From: Platerodrilus igneus
Lineage: Eukaryota; Arthropoda; Insecta; Coleoptera; Lycidae
DNA length: 64,000 nt
NCBI GenBank assembly: GCA_036346225.1
Contig: JARFIW010000003.1
Coordinates: 3,218,501 to 3,282,500, forward strand
Direction of reading: 5' to 3'
Within the stretch, counting starts at the first letter, position 1; the number at the start of each line of letters is the position of its first letter. Below, piece by piece: positions 1 to 12,745 of the stretch. The notes under the pieces were generated by a model. The model was given only the letters and a program-made list of their open reading frames with translations. It searched no databases and was not told the origin of the DNA. The translations under genes and the position numbers were made by a program.

Positions 1-2340
1 CGAAATGATAGAGAAGAAAGGTTAGTTGAGTTTTGCCAAAAACATAGATTAGTAACTGTAAACAGCCTATTAGAACAACATGTTAGAAGAAGATATACCT
101 GTAATGCACCAGGCGATAGGGCTAGATACCAAATAGATTATATTGTATAAACAAAGATTTAGAAACCAAGTTAAAAACTGTCGTGGTTATCCAGGGGCTG
201 ACATACATAGCGATCCTAGCTTAGGTAAAATGAAGTGTAATCTAAAATTTAAAAAATTGGGAAATGCTAAAAGAGAAAGATGGGTTCTAGGTAGGCTTAA
301 TGATAGTGAGGTAAAAGAGGAATATAAATAAGTATTAGATAAAACGATCAAAGAGATAGCTATAGGAGGGAACGTAGAAAATGGATGGATAGACATAAAA
401 ATGGCTGTACATGATACAGCAACACAGACTATAGGTAAGAAAAAAGTAGAAGCGAGAAAACCGTGGGTAACAAAGGAAATATTAGATTTAATAGAAAATA
501 GAAGAAAGATTAAACCTTTCAGAAAATTGGATAGTGAATGTAAGCAAAAATATAATAGAGTTAGAAATAAGATAATACATGAGTGTAGCAAATCTAGAAA
601 TAAATGGATGGAGGAGAATTTTAAGGGAATACAAGATGATTTGAGAGTAGATAAGACAGGCAGGGCTTACAGGGCAGTTAAAAAGCTTTTCGGGGAAGAT
701 AGGAAAAATATAATGGTATTAAAGATGAGAATAATGTGCTTTTAATAAATACAGTTGAGGTAGCAGATAGATGAAAAAGATATTTAGAAGATTTATAAAA
801 GGGAGACGATATGGATGATTTAGAGAACGACTAGGAAGAGGATGTAGAAATAGGGTTCTCAATATTAAGAAAAAAATTTGATAGAGCTCTTAGGGAACTT
901 AAACTAAATAAAGCGCCGCAGATACACGATATACCCGCAGAATTAATAAAGTAAGTCAGAAAACTTTAGATAGAGTATATGAACTAGTAAAAGTAATATA
1001 AGATACAGGTGAGGTCCCAATAGATTTCGAAAAAAATATTATTATTCCAATCCCAAAAAAGTCAGGAGCTGATGAGTGTGAGAATTTCAGAACGGTTAGT
1101 TTAGCTTCCCACACTTCCAAAATACTAACAATAATAATTAAAAATAGAGTAGAAGCTTTGACTGACAATTATTTAGGCGAAGACCAATATGGTTTTCGTA
1201 AAGACAGAGGGACTAGAGAACCGATACTAATGATGGTGATTATCGAAAAAACAGTAAAAAAAAAAATAAAGACTCATTTCGCGTTTGTAGATTTAGAAAA
1301 AGCATTTGATGGGGTTAATTGGATAGTTATGCTTAGGGTTTTGCGAAAAAATAGGAATCTCTCATAGGGATAGAAAAATTATTTACAGTTTATATAAAAC
1401 CAAAGCGTAGTAATTAGATTTGATAAAATTGAAACGGAAGCTAAGATTAGAAATGGTGTTAGACAGGGCTATATACTATTTCCCTTGATTTTTAATGTTT
1501 ATATTGAAGAAGCTTTAAACTTAGCTAGATAGAGAAAAGAGATAGGTATTAGTGTACAGGGACCGAAAATAGAGATGTTACGTTTTGCAGATGATATAGC
1601 CATTATAGCAGAGGATAGAAAAGAGATAGGAGAGTTTTTAAATATTTTAGATAAGATACTACAGAGTAACTATAGTATGAGAATTAACTCAGGAAAGACA
1701 AAGATAATGACAAGTGAGTTACAACCTAGTCCTAAACCAAAATTAAAATTGAGTAATACAGAGTTAGAAGAGGTAGGTGAAGTTTGCTATTTAGGTAGTG
1801 TAACTACAAAGTAGCTAGAATAGATCAAGCTAGAATAATGTTTTTAAAAAAGAATGACTTACTAATAGCTAATATTATTAGCTTAGATAATAGAAAAAGT
1901 TTCTTAAAATCGTACGTATGGAGCGTTCTATTATACGGTAGTGAGACTTGGACAATTAAAGAGGTAGATAAAAAAAAAGATAGAAGCTTTTAAAACTTGG
2001 TGTTATAAGAGAGTGTTAAAAATTAGTTGGACAGAGAGAGTAACAAATGAGGAAGTTTATAGAAGGATAGGTGAGGAACAGTGTATGTGGAAACAATTAA
2101 ATGTCAGGAGAGATAGAATGGTAGGGCACCAGTTAAGACATGAGGGACTATTTAGTAAGGTCTTAGATCATAGACTACCACATAAAAATAGAGTAGGAAG
2201 ACCTAGACAAAGCTGTATTAGTCAAATTATTAGAGATTTAGGTTGTTGAAGGGTATGTAGACCTTTTTTAGACTAGCTCAGAATAGAAAAGAATTTAGAG
2301 CTGCGTCAAACCGACGTTAAGAAATTTCGAAAACAAAACT
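1..2340 (+). pseudogene. Non-LTR retrotransposon A, eroded endonuclease-RT remnant
   Basis: Broken coding remnant of an endonuclease/reverse-transcriptase retrotransposon, truncated by the window start. The end of an AP-endonuclease-like domain is readable at 1-150 (RYQIDYIV before a stop). RT blocks follow in shifting frames: DQYGFRKDRGTRE and FAFVDLEKAFDGVNW at 1158-1367, then the catalytic box FADDIAI at 1575-1814. A C-terminal tail with GEEQCMWKQL and NRVGRPRQ lies at 2013-2249. Many stops and frameshifts make it dead. The same domain order and tail occur in the element at 6640-9900, so they are related lineages; this one is more AT-rich and more decayed. The clade is probably RTE-like, judged from the compact endonuclease-RT layout, which is not certain. 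A further scrap of its 3' coding end repeats at about 2785-2885. Confidence 0.85.
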
Positions 2341-2368
2341 AAAAAAAAATTAGTTAACTAAATGTCAA

Positions 2369-2640
2369 CATGACATAACTCACAATTAGTTAGCGGTCTG
2401 GCATGTTGGCAGCGATTCGCTGCTTAAGCCTTACCATAACATATAACTTAGTTAACGTCTCCATGACATAACTCACAATTAGTTAGCGGTCTGGCATGTT
2501 GGCAGCGATTCGCTGCTTAAGCCTTACCATAACATATAACTTAGTTAACGTCTCCATGACATTACTCACAATTAATTAGCGGTCTGGCATGTTGGCAGCG
2601 ATTCGTTGCTTAAGCCTTACCACAGCATATAATTTAACAC
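2369..2640. repeat. 93-bp tandem repeat, about 2.9 copies, 3' tail of element A
   Basis: Units begin with CATGACAT at 2369, 2462 and 2555, a regular 93-bp step; the last copy diverges after about 2630. Each unit carries a short perfect or wobble hairpin, GCAGCG-ATT-CGCTGC, at 2409-2423, 2502-2516 and 2595-2609 (the third has a G-T pair). Position right after the element A coding tail suggests it is the element's 3' untranslated region, amplified in tandem. Confidence 0.85.
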
Positions 2641-5600
2641 CTTTCATTTTTTGAAGGGTGATAGCCAGGTAATATTTTATTTTCTTATAAATGGGAATCA
2701 TGTACACATGTTGGAGTTCTTTAACAACCATCAGATTGCTAATATCTATGTAGAGCCAAGTAGATAAGAAAACGATAGAAGAGTATAGCAAGATCTAAAC
2801 CAAGCTGTGTTAGTCAAATTATTAGAAATTTAGGTTGTGAAGAGTATGTAGAACTTTTTAGATTAGCACAGAATAGAAAAGAAATTGATGATGACCTATA
2901 TTTTTGGTTTAAAAGCTTTATGATTTATTTTTTCAGTTTAATGTAGACGTTGTTCCTTAAAATAAAATAAATTTCGTGAATGCATATTGTAGCACCGTTT
3001 CCGGACTGTCTTATCATAAAAGTAATGCAGTTATTCAGTAGACAATAGTATGATTGACAGTAGCAAGGGCGTATTTAAGAAACGGATGGTATGTAAATAA
3101 AAGGGATGATTCGAGTATCAGCTCACATTTTCTAGAATAAAAGCGCAGGCATATTGCTGGATATAAGATTTGTAGCTCATTGTAGTTGGTTCAGTTGAAC
3201 TCAATTTTGAATTCATAAGGGGCATGAAATGAATAGTTCGCTCGAGTTATTTTGAATAAAGTTGCTTAACTTTTATTTAGATCATGATATAGGTTGTTTA
3301 ATGCTTGAGTGATAATAAATAATGGTACATCCACGTATGCAGTTAAATTTGAGAACTCCTTGCCTTTAGAAAGTATTTATTGCCATATTTAGTGTTTCAA
3401 TTACCATCGGTGGTCTCTGCAGCGGCATTTCAGTATTTAGGAAATGTCTATAAATATTTCTGAATAATTAAACTTGTATTGGAGCGAATAAAAAAGTATG
3501 ATTTGAAGTACTTTCAGTGGCATCAAGTTCGTTGCAATAGTATTCGCGGCCATGGCAACTACAAAGATTGTATTATCACGCATTTAATATTAGATAACAA
3601 TATGTAATAAGATACGGCACCATTGTCTGAGACAGTGCCACCCTCTTAAAATCAAATATCAACCTGCGGTTAATGGTTTGTTTCATCTATGTGTCAAAAC
3701 TGTCAAAAAGTTTGAAGTCTCAGATTTACAACAAGTATATAGGAAGTGCAGAGGTAAAAGTTTCTATCGTTTATTCCCAAAATTTCCTCTCTGATGACAG
3801 AAAATATAAATCATTAGAAGCATACGTAGATCACTTACACTATTAGTAGCAACGAGGCTCTAAGGCGCAATGTGTCATATACACATGACTTGTGACCGTA
3901 AGGTTTAGGGTGCATTTTCACAACATGAAACTCTTTAATAAAATTTAAAATAATAATTGCTCCCAAATGATGTGCTCACATTGGAAGGAAAAGAAAAACT
4001 GGAGACGTTCAATATATGAAGCACCATTAAAATCTTCACTTTATTAGAACACTAAAAGTTGGTAAAGTTCAAAGTTTTAATATATTTGTTTCCGTCTCTG
4101 GCGCCTGCGACTATCCATATTGGTTGAAATGGGGCGATATAAAATAAATAAGCAATAAATAAATTATGTACATTAAAGAAAGGCTTAATTCATTAATTCA
4201 ATTTCAACCCCCAAAAGTATTAGCAAACTACCGGTATAATTAAATGAAGATAAGTTGATAAATTTGGTTGATGCAGCGGCACATTCTGACCTCAACCAAA
4301 CTAGACCGTTTAAGAACTTTATTTTGGTGTAACTAAGTTTTCTTACAATATAGCAAAGCTGTATTAAATCAAATTTAAAAAAAATGAAAAAAATTGCTAA
4401 AAATTACTTATTTGCAAACCAATATGTTTTCGAATCCTTAATATATCATTCATCCCATATGAAAACCAACAAACGATCTGTTATTTCCTAGTTTGATTAA
4501 ACTTCAAAGCTAAGTTCCAAGTTTAGTACCAATAATAATATAGAAAATAATTCAAGTACTTTGAAGCTTTGTTTGAAAAATCTTAAATAGCATTTTAATC
4601 ATTAAAAGTCCGTGTACATAATTTGTTGTTCACAATATATTTCAAGGTTTTTGACTTCGTAAACATGCGCGTAGTCTTCAAGCACTTATTCTGATAAGAA
4701 TTCGCCAAATCGAATTGTCTTTATAACTTGTGTTCTTAGTCCGCTCACCTCCACGTAATCTTCGATCCAAGTAAGATGGGAGTTGTTGATGGTGAGAAGT
4801 AGTGGTGAAATATTAAGTGCTTTAATTTATATTTGTTTCAGTGCAAACACCTACACGTTAATGAAAACACTCCCGATTCTACAAACAAGAAACACCTACG
4901 GATTACAAAACGCCATCGAGTCTACTAATACCCACAAATCAATGAAAACAGCCTCAGGTCATCAATAAGTTTCAACAATTAGTCTGGAGTTCATTGCATT
5001 TTATTCTGACACATGAATGGTAGGAGATGAGCTGATACCGGATCCTAACCAACGCATGTGTAGCATTCGACAAGCAGTGATTAAAGGCGAATCTTTTATT
5101 TTTCCCGAATTCTTCGCCAGATCTATTTAACAACCCCACTTTCCACATGTGGTCAAATTACAATCAGTTCGTAGGATCTGTTAAAATGTTATATTATCTT
5201 TTAATTTTATTAATTTTGAATGACTATATGTCTATGTTTTTGTGAAAGAAAAATCTGTCGCTAAATTTTGTTGTATTTGACGCTCTCTCTTACGAGAAGA
5301 TTAAAAGAGTTTATGCTTTATTAGTAAGAAAATAAAATTTTTATCAAAATTGCTTAAAATTCTAATTTCTTACTATGTTTCTAATGACTGCCAGATTTAA
5401 CAATTATTCAAGGATTTAAGTATCCTGTAATGAAATTCTGTTTAAATATTTCAAAAATTTCAAAATTTAAAGGTTTGTAATATAATTTATTTGTTAACGA
5501 TCGCTGTTACTTGATTCTGATTATTTGTTATGGAATATAAGTATTATCATTCTGGTAAATTTTTCTACGTTGAAGAGGTCTAAGCAATTATTCCAGAATT

Positions 5601-6639
5601 TAAATTAAAAAAAGTTTTAATTATCAGCTACGAAAGAGTTTCTGTACTTATCCTAAAATTATAATTGTTTTGATCTGTACTTCCTAGATACATTAAAGTC
5701 CAACATTAATTTAAATGTTTTCACCGTAGCCCATCTCCAACTCTTCTTCGGGGTGATAGCCAAGTTAGTCGTCGGCAAAACAGTTTTTAGTCTTTCCATA
5801 TAGTATACGTAAAATTTATTATTTCCTTTAAAGTACAGTACTGCCGCGTCTCGCGTGCAATACTGGTGATTAAACCCACTTCAATTGTTTAAAACCGGTT
5901 ATACTGACGTACAACGCGAGAGGTTCTGGTTGTACCATTTTCATTTAACCGGATAATTAGCACGCATAAAACTAAACCGTTTAACTGGGACTAATTTAAC
6001 TTGAAGCCAAGATAATAAAATGCATCTGCGGGACAGATTTTAGGTTAGTTATCATGTTAGATAAAAAATTCCGGAAATGTTTTGCCCTGATAGTTTCAAT
6101 GTCAGCTATAAAGCAAGATGCTACCAAAATTTCAACGTATATATTTCGACTACTTTTGTTTCAGGCAAAGGTGCATTTCACTCTAGTTTTGTCCAAACCC
6201 AAACCCAAGAATGGTCTCTAGTATGCATTGCATCCCTTAACTTAAATGAAGTAGTTACTCTATTATTTTGACTCGCCATAGTAATGTTGTCACGGTAATT
6301 TCGCTGCGGCACTCCAACAGGATGCCCACTAACTACAATCGTAAATAGGCGTGGGGAGCAATAGATAAACAAAAAATTAGAAACAAAAACGATAAATAAT
6401 ATTGTTATTAACCAGAAGTCCTAATAACGTAAAATTATAGATTGATGTCCGGCACCATATATTATTTTATAATTGACAGTAAGACAAATTGTTTATAAAA
6501 AACAAATATAAAAGATATTCATTTCTTTCTAATTATATATTTACTTAACTACTATGCGGTTTTGAACAAAGAAATAAAGTAACAAATAGAACTATATGAT
6601 AGTAATATGGTGGTGAACAGTATCTTATTTATGAAATAC
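2641..6639. other. AT-rich intergenic DNA, no gene seen
   Basis: Apart from a short duplicate of element A's 3' coding end near 2785-2885, I see no coding similarity, no splice-consistent exons and no clear repeat ends. The short open frames at 4783-4968 and 6077-6372 have no recognisable protein features. Confidence 0.5.
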
Positions 6640-6976
6640 CTATAATATAATTAATTTGACATCAATAACCTTAAATACCATTTCGAATAGACCTGGACCT
6701 TGCCGAAGTTCTAAATTACTAGAACAGGTGAAATGGCCTGCGTGTTCTAATGAGCTAAAGAGCCAAACTATAGGTCCAACCAAAGTAGTAGGGTCGTTAG
6801 TGAGGAACCAGACTAAGACAGATCCCCTAAAGAGGGCAGCGGCTCTTTCGGTACTTAGATTGGCAGAGACCATAGGGGGTCGGTATGGCAGTCTAAGACA
6901 CTACCGCGATGTGGAAGGCAACGGGAAACCACCACATTATCTCCCATGTACACAGCGTACTTAAATTGTAAAAAAC

Positions 6977-7937
6977 ATGATGGCATTCTCTGGGGTAAAA
7001 GATTCCGGAGTTAAAATAGTCCCCCATTCGGATCTCCGGGAAGGGACTACTTCGGAGGATGCGATTGGAAAGTTAAAAATAAGAGTCGGGGACATTTTGC
7101 GAGTCGGAGCGTGGAATGTTAGAAGTATGAAGCAAGTAGGTAAGCTAGAGAACCTAAAAATCGAAATGAATAGGTTATCACTAGACATAGTAGGGATCAG
7201 CGGAGTTCGGTATCCAGAGGCGGGGGATTTTTGCAGTGGATACTTCAGGGTAATTGATACAGGAGCAGAAGAAGGAAATTTGGGTGTGGGGATAGTTATG
7301 CGGAAACAGATAGGCAACGGTGTAGAAAATTATTTACAAAAGAACGAAAGAGTACTCATGGTTAGATTAGAATCTAAACCGGTAAACACAGTAATAATAC
7401 AAGTATACATGTCCACCTCTAGCTACAGTGACGAAGAGGTAGAAGCCATCTACAAAGATATCGAAGACATATTAGGAAACGTAAAAGGACATGAAAATTT
7501 AATAATTACGAGGGATTTTAATGCCGTGGTAGGTGAGGGTAGGGAAGAAGCGGTAGTAGGTTTATTTGGTTTAGGCACGAGAAACGACAGGGGAAATAGA
7601 CTGGTAGAATTTTGCGACAAGAAGACGATATACGCGAAAGATGCCAGGAGATATAGGAAGATATCAAATAGATTACATTCTTGTTAGACAACGGTTTAGG
7701 AATCAAGTAAAAGACTGTAGAAGCTACCCAGAAGCAGATATAGACACTGACCACAACATCGTAATTATGAAGGACGCACTTAAATTTACGAATGTGAAAA
7801 AAAGAAACGGAAAAAGGCACGTGTACTTAGAGAAACTAAAAGATAAAGCTATTCAAGAAAGATTCGAAAAAAAGTCAAATGAATTGCTTAAAGATATCGG
7901 GAAAATATCTTATACTAAGGAAGTAGAAACAGAATAG
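6977..7937 (+). pseudogene. AP-endonuclease-like domain of element B, frameshifted
   Basis: Exonuclease-endonuclease-phosphatase fold protein that nicks the target DNA in non-LTR retrotransposition. The first frame (6977-7687) shows the entry motif GAWNVRSM, then IVGISGVRYPEAG and LIITRDFNAVVG. The second frame (7641-7937) continues with YQIDYILVRQRFRNQ and TDHNIVIMK, so one frameshift lies near 7650-7685. From family knowledge, the ISGVRY block usually reads ISEVRW with a catalytic glutamate and RDFNA usually reads GDFNA. If so, the glutamate is lost here, which agrees with a dead copy. The domain belongs to the class often mislabelled craniofacial development protein 2-like. Confidence 0.8.
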
Positions 7938-8471
7938 AATAACATTAAATCCAGCCTAGACATAGCGGCCAGAGATATTCTGGGATATACACAAAAAGAA
8001 AATAAGAAAACATGGATAACAAAGGATATCCTGAATTTAATAGAAGAAAGACAAAAATACAAAAATAAATCAGACGAAACCGGGAAACAGAGATACAAAG
8101 CCATAAAATGGGAAATTATTCGAAAATGCAGGAAAGCTAAAGGACAGTGGATTGATGAAAAGTGTAAAGAGGTACAAACGAAGATGGAAATAGGAAAGAC
8201 AGACGAAACATACAAATTAATTAGAATGAATTTTAGGGATATAGAATCGTATAGCAAAAATATAAGGGACGCACAAGGAAACGTCATTATAGAAAATGTA
8301 GAGTGGGTAGATGGCAAGAATATATAGGGAATTTATATGCAGGAGAGGAACTAACTGCATTAGAACAGGAATCAGACATTGAAAATGATGACTTGGGATA
8401 TCCTATACTTAGAGATGAGTTTGAATTAACATTAAAGTCTGAAAAATGGTAAGGCGCCGAGTACAGATAAG

Positions 8472-9900
8472 GTGCAAGCAGAAACTCTAAAAGCCGCTGG
8501 ACAAGCAGTAACAGAACGTCTCTTCCAACTTGTAAGCTATATGTATGAGACAGGCAAGATACCCAAAGGTTTCAAACGTAGCATCATAGTAACTATACCA
8601 AAAAAGAAAGGCGTGGATAGATGTGAAAATTTTCGAACAATAAGTTTGACAGCACGCGTGTCAAAAATATTAACTAGAATTGTGCAAAGACGAATGGAAA
8701 AACGGGAAGAAGAAATACTAGGAGAAGACCAATTTGGGTTTAGGCGAAACAGGGGAACACGGGAGGCTATTGTAGCACTGAGAGTGATAATGGAGAAAAC
8801 AATAGAAAAAGGGGAAAGCGTGTATATGGGGTTTGTAGATCTGGAAAAAGCATTCGACAATGTAAAATGGAAAAAAATGTTAGAAATACTCAAAAGGATT
8901 TGAATGAGTTATAGGGATAGAGGAATAGTACATAGCTTATACAAAGAGCAAACAGCAGTAATGGAATTAGAGCAGGAACGTAGAGAAGTAAACATTAGGA
9001 AAGGGGTGAGACAGGGATGTGTCCTATCTCCATTGATTTTTAACTTGTACATAGAAGAGGCAAAATGAATACTGTCAAATGCAAGAAGACATTTGGAATT
9101 ACTATGCAGGGAAAAAAAATTGATATGCTTAGATTTCCAGATGATATAGCGGTATTAGCGGCTAGCATGAAAGTGTTAGAAGCTGCTCTTTATGAAATGG
9201 AAACGGTTCTAACAGAGAGATACGGAATGAAAATTAACAAAACTAAAACTAAAGTTCTAGTATGCAAAGGTAGGGAAAATATATCAAAAACAAGAATACA
9301 AGTATGTAACACGAACTTACAAGAGGTTAAGGATTTCTGCTACCTAGGAAGCCAAATAACGCAATATGGGAAAAGCACAAAAGATATAAAACAAAGATTA
9401 GCACAAGGTCGTGCTACATTTAACAAGAAAAAGCAACTACTGTGCTTAAAGATCACAAATATAGAAACAAGGAAAAGACTGCTTAAAATGTGTGGAGCAC
9501 AGCACTGTACGGCTGTGAAGCCTAGACAGTAGGAGAAGCGAACAAGAAAAAGGTAGAAGCCTTTGAAATGTGGTGCTACAGACGTATGATGAAGATATCA
9601 TGGACAGACAAAGTTAAAAACGAAGAGGTACTAAAAATGGTAGGGGAAGAAAGAAATATGTGGAAAACGGTAAAACATAGGAGAGATAGGATGATAAGCA
9701 ACATACTACGGCATGAAGGAATAGTGCGGAATATATTAGAAGCAGAGATCGGAAAAAAGAGAAGAAGAGGCAGACCTAGGCTAGACTACTGCACACAGAT
9801 AGTAAAAGATGTAGGCTGTAGGGGTTTCAGAGGGATGTGTAGGCTAGCCCAGAATAAAAATCAATGGAGGTACGCATCCAACCAATTCCAAGATGTATAA
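8472..9900 (+). pseudogene. Reverse transcriptase of element B, broken in three frames
   Basis: Reverse transcriptase with fingers/palm motifs readable in 8472-8903 (FRTISLTARVSKILTRI, GEDQFGFRRNRGTRE, MGFVDLEKAFDNVKW). The catalytic box at 9065-9532 reads FPDDIAV where FADDIA is expected, so the alanine before the two aspartates is changed. A C-terminal thumb/tail at 9568-9900 has WRYASNQF near its end. Frame breaks occur near 8903 and 9530, and a divergent stretch lies at 8930-9065. Upstream, 7940-8320 still encodes an EN-RT linker in degraded frames. Confidence 0.85.
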
Positions 9901-10690
9901 ACTAATGACGAAAAAATAACTATGCTTAAACATGATGATTATTATAAGTAACTACAAGAATTGGTTGAGCAATATTCTCGAATAATGTTAAGTGTGTGTG
10001 AATGGATTTACTGGAAAACCATTATTTCGGCAAACACCTAAGTGTTGGGGGATCTTGGTAGCCACAGTTTGCTTAACCCCTTTCACTGAATCTCGGTGAA
10101 ATAGAGCATAAAATTAGAAAACAATAGAAGGGGAACGAGCTGTATACACATGCTGTGTGAGAATTTCAGGGAACTATGTAGGCTAGCTCAGAATATAAAT
10201 AAGTGCAGGTACGTGTCCAACGAGTTTTGAAACGGAAAACCTAATGACGGAAAAATAAGCGCAGATGAATCTGATGATTAGTATAAACAACTAGCTGTTG
10301 GTCGCGAAATATCTGCAACTAATGATGACTGTGAGAAAAGATATATTGGAAAATATAGTAAATCGGTAAATGGTTAAGTGTTGGGGGATCTTGGCAGCCA
10401 CAGGCTGCTTACCTCCCTTCACAACCACTGAAGTTCGGAGAAATAGGGAATACAACTGTAAAGCAGTAGAAGGTGACCGAACTGCATCTAACAAGAAAGA
10501 ACAGCGCCTATGAGAAAAGACGACAAACATAGAACAAGAATAAAATTGTTGAAAGCATATGTGTGGAGCACAGCACAGTATGCCTATGAAATACGGGCAG
10601 TCTGAAATGCAGACAGAAAAACGGTAGCAGCCTTTTGAAATGCTGTGCTTCAGATGTAGAAAAGTCGAAATCTTTAAATTTGTGATTACA

Positions 10691-11034
10691 TAATTTTATG
10701 TCCTAAAGCGCTTGTGGTGTAAAAAAATGTATGTAAGTCCGGGTGACCAATTCGGACAAAAGTAGCACGTTTAATAGAGATTCTAAAATGCCATACATTA
10801 CTGTCTCTTTTTTAAGAACTACGATTATTGTTATTAATGTGGATAATTTGGAAACTAAGCTCCTTTACTATTCTGCCACAATGCATCAAATTCATTATTT
10901 ATTTCAGTATACTACTGCATTTAGTAATTGTCTGCAAACTATACATAATTAATAGCGATTTAAGAACGTGTGTGTGGGGTAAAGCCTAAAATCAAGATAA
11001 AAATAAAGTAAAATACCTTTAACTTCCACTACAA
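10691..11034. other. No feature seen
   Basis: AT-rich sequence between the 3' scraps of element B and a mariner-like remnant. A short open frame at 10743-10952 shows no recognisable features. Confidence 0.4.
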
Positions 11035-12035
11035 TAAATGTTTGAATTGTTACTGCCTGCCCGGATGCAAGTTCTACATCGTTTTATAACTGATCTGCAA
11101 ATCATCCGCGAGGGTCTGCGCTTAAAATTACACGATTAGCTGCCTGTATACGATCTCGCAACTCTTGCAATACGTTATTGGTTTACAGTACATTTTTTCT
11201 TTTAGAAAACCCAAATAAAATGGTCAAGCAGATTCAAGTCTAGCGAGTACGGGGGCCACAATATTGGACCCAAACTACCAATCCACCTCTTTGGATACAT
11301 TTGCTCTAAGTGCTTTCGTATTGCTACAGTATAATATGCGGGGCAATCATCGCTTTGCAACCATATCGTCCTTCTCAACGCAATAGGCTCATCTTCTAAT
11401 GAAAGTGGAAGTTCATTTTTAAGAAATTCCAAATAGTGTTGGCCATTTAAAATTTCTTGTCATTCATATGGGCCTATTACCTCGCAATTTGAAATTCCAA
11501 TCCACAAATTTATTTTAAAACGTTATTGGGATTTGTCTTCTCGCATTAAGTGGTGATTTTCTAACTTCCAAGTATGTACATTATGAAGGTAAAAAAACGC
11601 ATTTTCTCAACACGACGATTCATTGGTTCACAGAATTTTATTGAAAAATTCTGGATCTTCATCTAACTTAGCAAGAATTCGTCGACAAAAAACCACTCTC
11701 ACCAGATAGTCTCTAGATTGAAGGGTTTGTACGCGTGTGATGTGGAATGAATGCATTTGATTTTTTTGTAGAATTTTGTGGACAGTTGATCCTCCTATTC
11801 CGGTGCGGCGTGCTGGCCTGTGTGGAAGTTGATGGATCGACTTAATTTCATCCAGCACAATTTTGTCATATTCGTGCGCGGATCTTCCTTCGCGAACACC
11901 GCCTACACCGCGACCGGGAATTCAACCTTAGCAATACGCGTTGTGCACTCTAATAAAAATACGTTAATTGAGATGCCCTGCATTCGGATACGCTCCTCAG
12001 TAGAGTTTACGCTACCCTGCATTTGCCGTAGATCA
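11035..12035 (-). pseudogene. Mariner-like (IS630/Tc1-mariner superfamily) transposase remnant
   Basis: DDE transposase reading on the minus strand in several frames. The N-terminal helix-turn-helix part is at 11628-12035 (RTGIGGSTVHKILQKNQ, then HITRVQTLQSRDY). The catalytic part is at 11202-11432: WLQSDDCPAYYT is the second-aspartate block and ILWPPYSLDLNLLDHFIWVF is the last-aspartate block, as in insect mariner-like transposases with a WPPRSPDLTPLDFFLW signature. The C-terminal tail (QELRDRIQAANRV) runs to about 11040. Several stops and frameshifts make it inactive. No terminal inverted repeats were identified. Confidence 0.85.
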
Positions 12036-12414
12036 AATAAATGTTAGCATGCTCTCTTATTGAATACTGTAATCGAATCATTTGCAACACAAGTAACTAT
12101 TTTGAAAACAACGAACAATTCGTCGCCTAATCGTTGTCAGTCAACAATTCCAAATCGTATTGCAAAAATAGAGTTCGCACCACAATATCAAAAATCATTT
12201 GCAATAAACCAGAGCAGATGCATCGCACGCGAGGAAGCACATACACGTACTGATAATAACATTGTATTTGAATAAAGTAGTTTCCACTCACCCAAACAAT
12301 GCTAGTCCCGTACATAGTACACGCTGCAAACAGCGTCCTATCTCACTCTTAAGTGTTAGAGCAAAGACCGTGTAAGTATTTAACGAGTCACTTCGTGGTG
12401 GATCGACAAAGTGT
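12036..12414. other. No feature seen
   Basis: Short stretch between the mariner-like remnant and a SINE. The small open frames on both strands overlap each other and show no conserved pattern. Confidence 0.35.
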
Positions 12415-12745
12415 TAGGAGGCTCCGTGGCGTAGTTGGTATGCGTGTGACTACTACGCCCAAGGTTCCGGGTTCGAATCCCGACACGGTCCGCTTGAAAA
12501 ATGTTAGGCGAGTATTTTTCACAAAAATACGCCTTTGTTTGGATGAGTGTTGTCACGCACAATAAAGATACCTACTGTTCTTGGAACCGCAAGGAACTGC
12601 AACGAACGTTAAAGATCCCTATCTTGCTTGGAACAGCAAGGGTTCGGCAAAATTCAAAATTTTTCAGGTAAAAAAACTCGCTTCCTGGCCAATGTAGTAC
12701 TTTGGTTCGAGCATTGGAAAATCACATGCAAGGTGGATCGGGAAA
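12415..12745 (+). mobile_element. tRNA-derived SINE, copy 1
   Basis: The head is tRNA-like: an A box TGGCGTAGTTGG at 12427-12438 and a B box GGTTCGAATCC at 12470-12480, the internal RNA polymerase III promoter pair. The body continues with CGCTTGAAAAATG and GTGTTGTCACGCAC. A tail (GGAACAGCAAGGGTT, CCTGGCCAATGTAGT) is shared with the minus-strand copy at 23150-23445. A shorter copy is at 43880-44010. The end coordinate is where similarity between copies fades. Confidence 0.85.

Larger units (their letters stand above)
6640..10690 (+). mobile_element. Non-LTR retrotransposon B (endonuclease-RT), near full length but inactive
   Basis: A longer relative of element A. A 5' region (6656-6964) contains an open frame ending in a GNGKPPHY stretch that leads into the endonuclease frame. 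The endonuclease and RT coding region spans 6977-9900. The 3' region from 9822 is duplicated in tandem: coding end plus untranslated tail at 9822-10150, and again at about 10153-10500. Another 3' coding scrap follows at 10557-10670. The tail carries a hairpin GCAGCC-ACA-GGCTGC at 10394-10408 and an eroded version near 10052. No target duplication was identified. The clade is likely RTE-like. Confidence 0.8.

Noticed and set aside
6077..6372. Overlapping small frames on both strands
   Set aside because: No motifs, no conserved relatives in the window; consistent with chance open frames in AT-rich DNA.
12415..12490. A functional tRNA gene
   Set aside because: A and B boxes are present but the cloverleaf arms do not pair properly, and the head is joined to a SINE body repeated elsewhere in the window.
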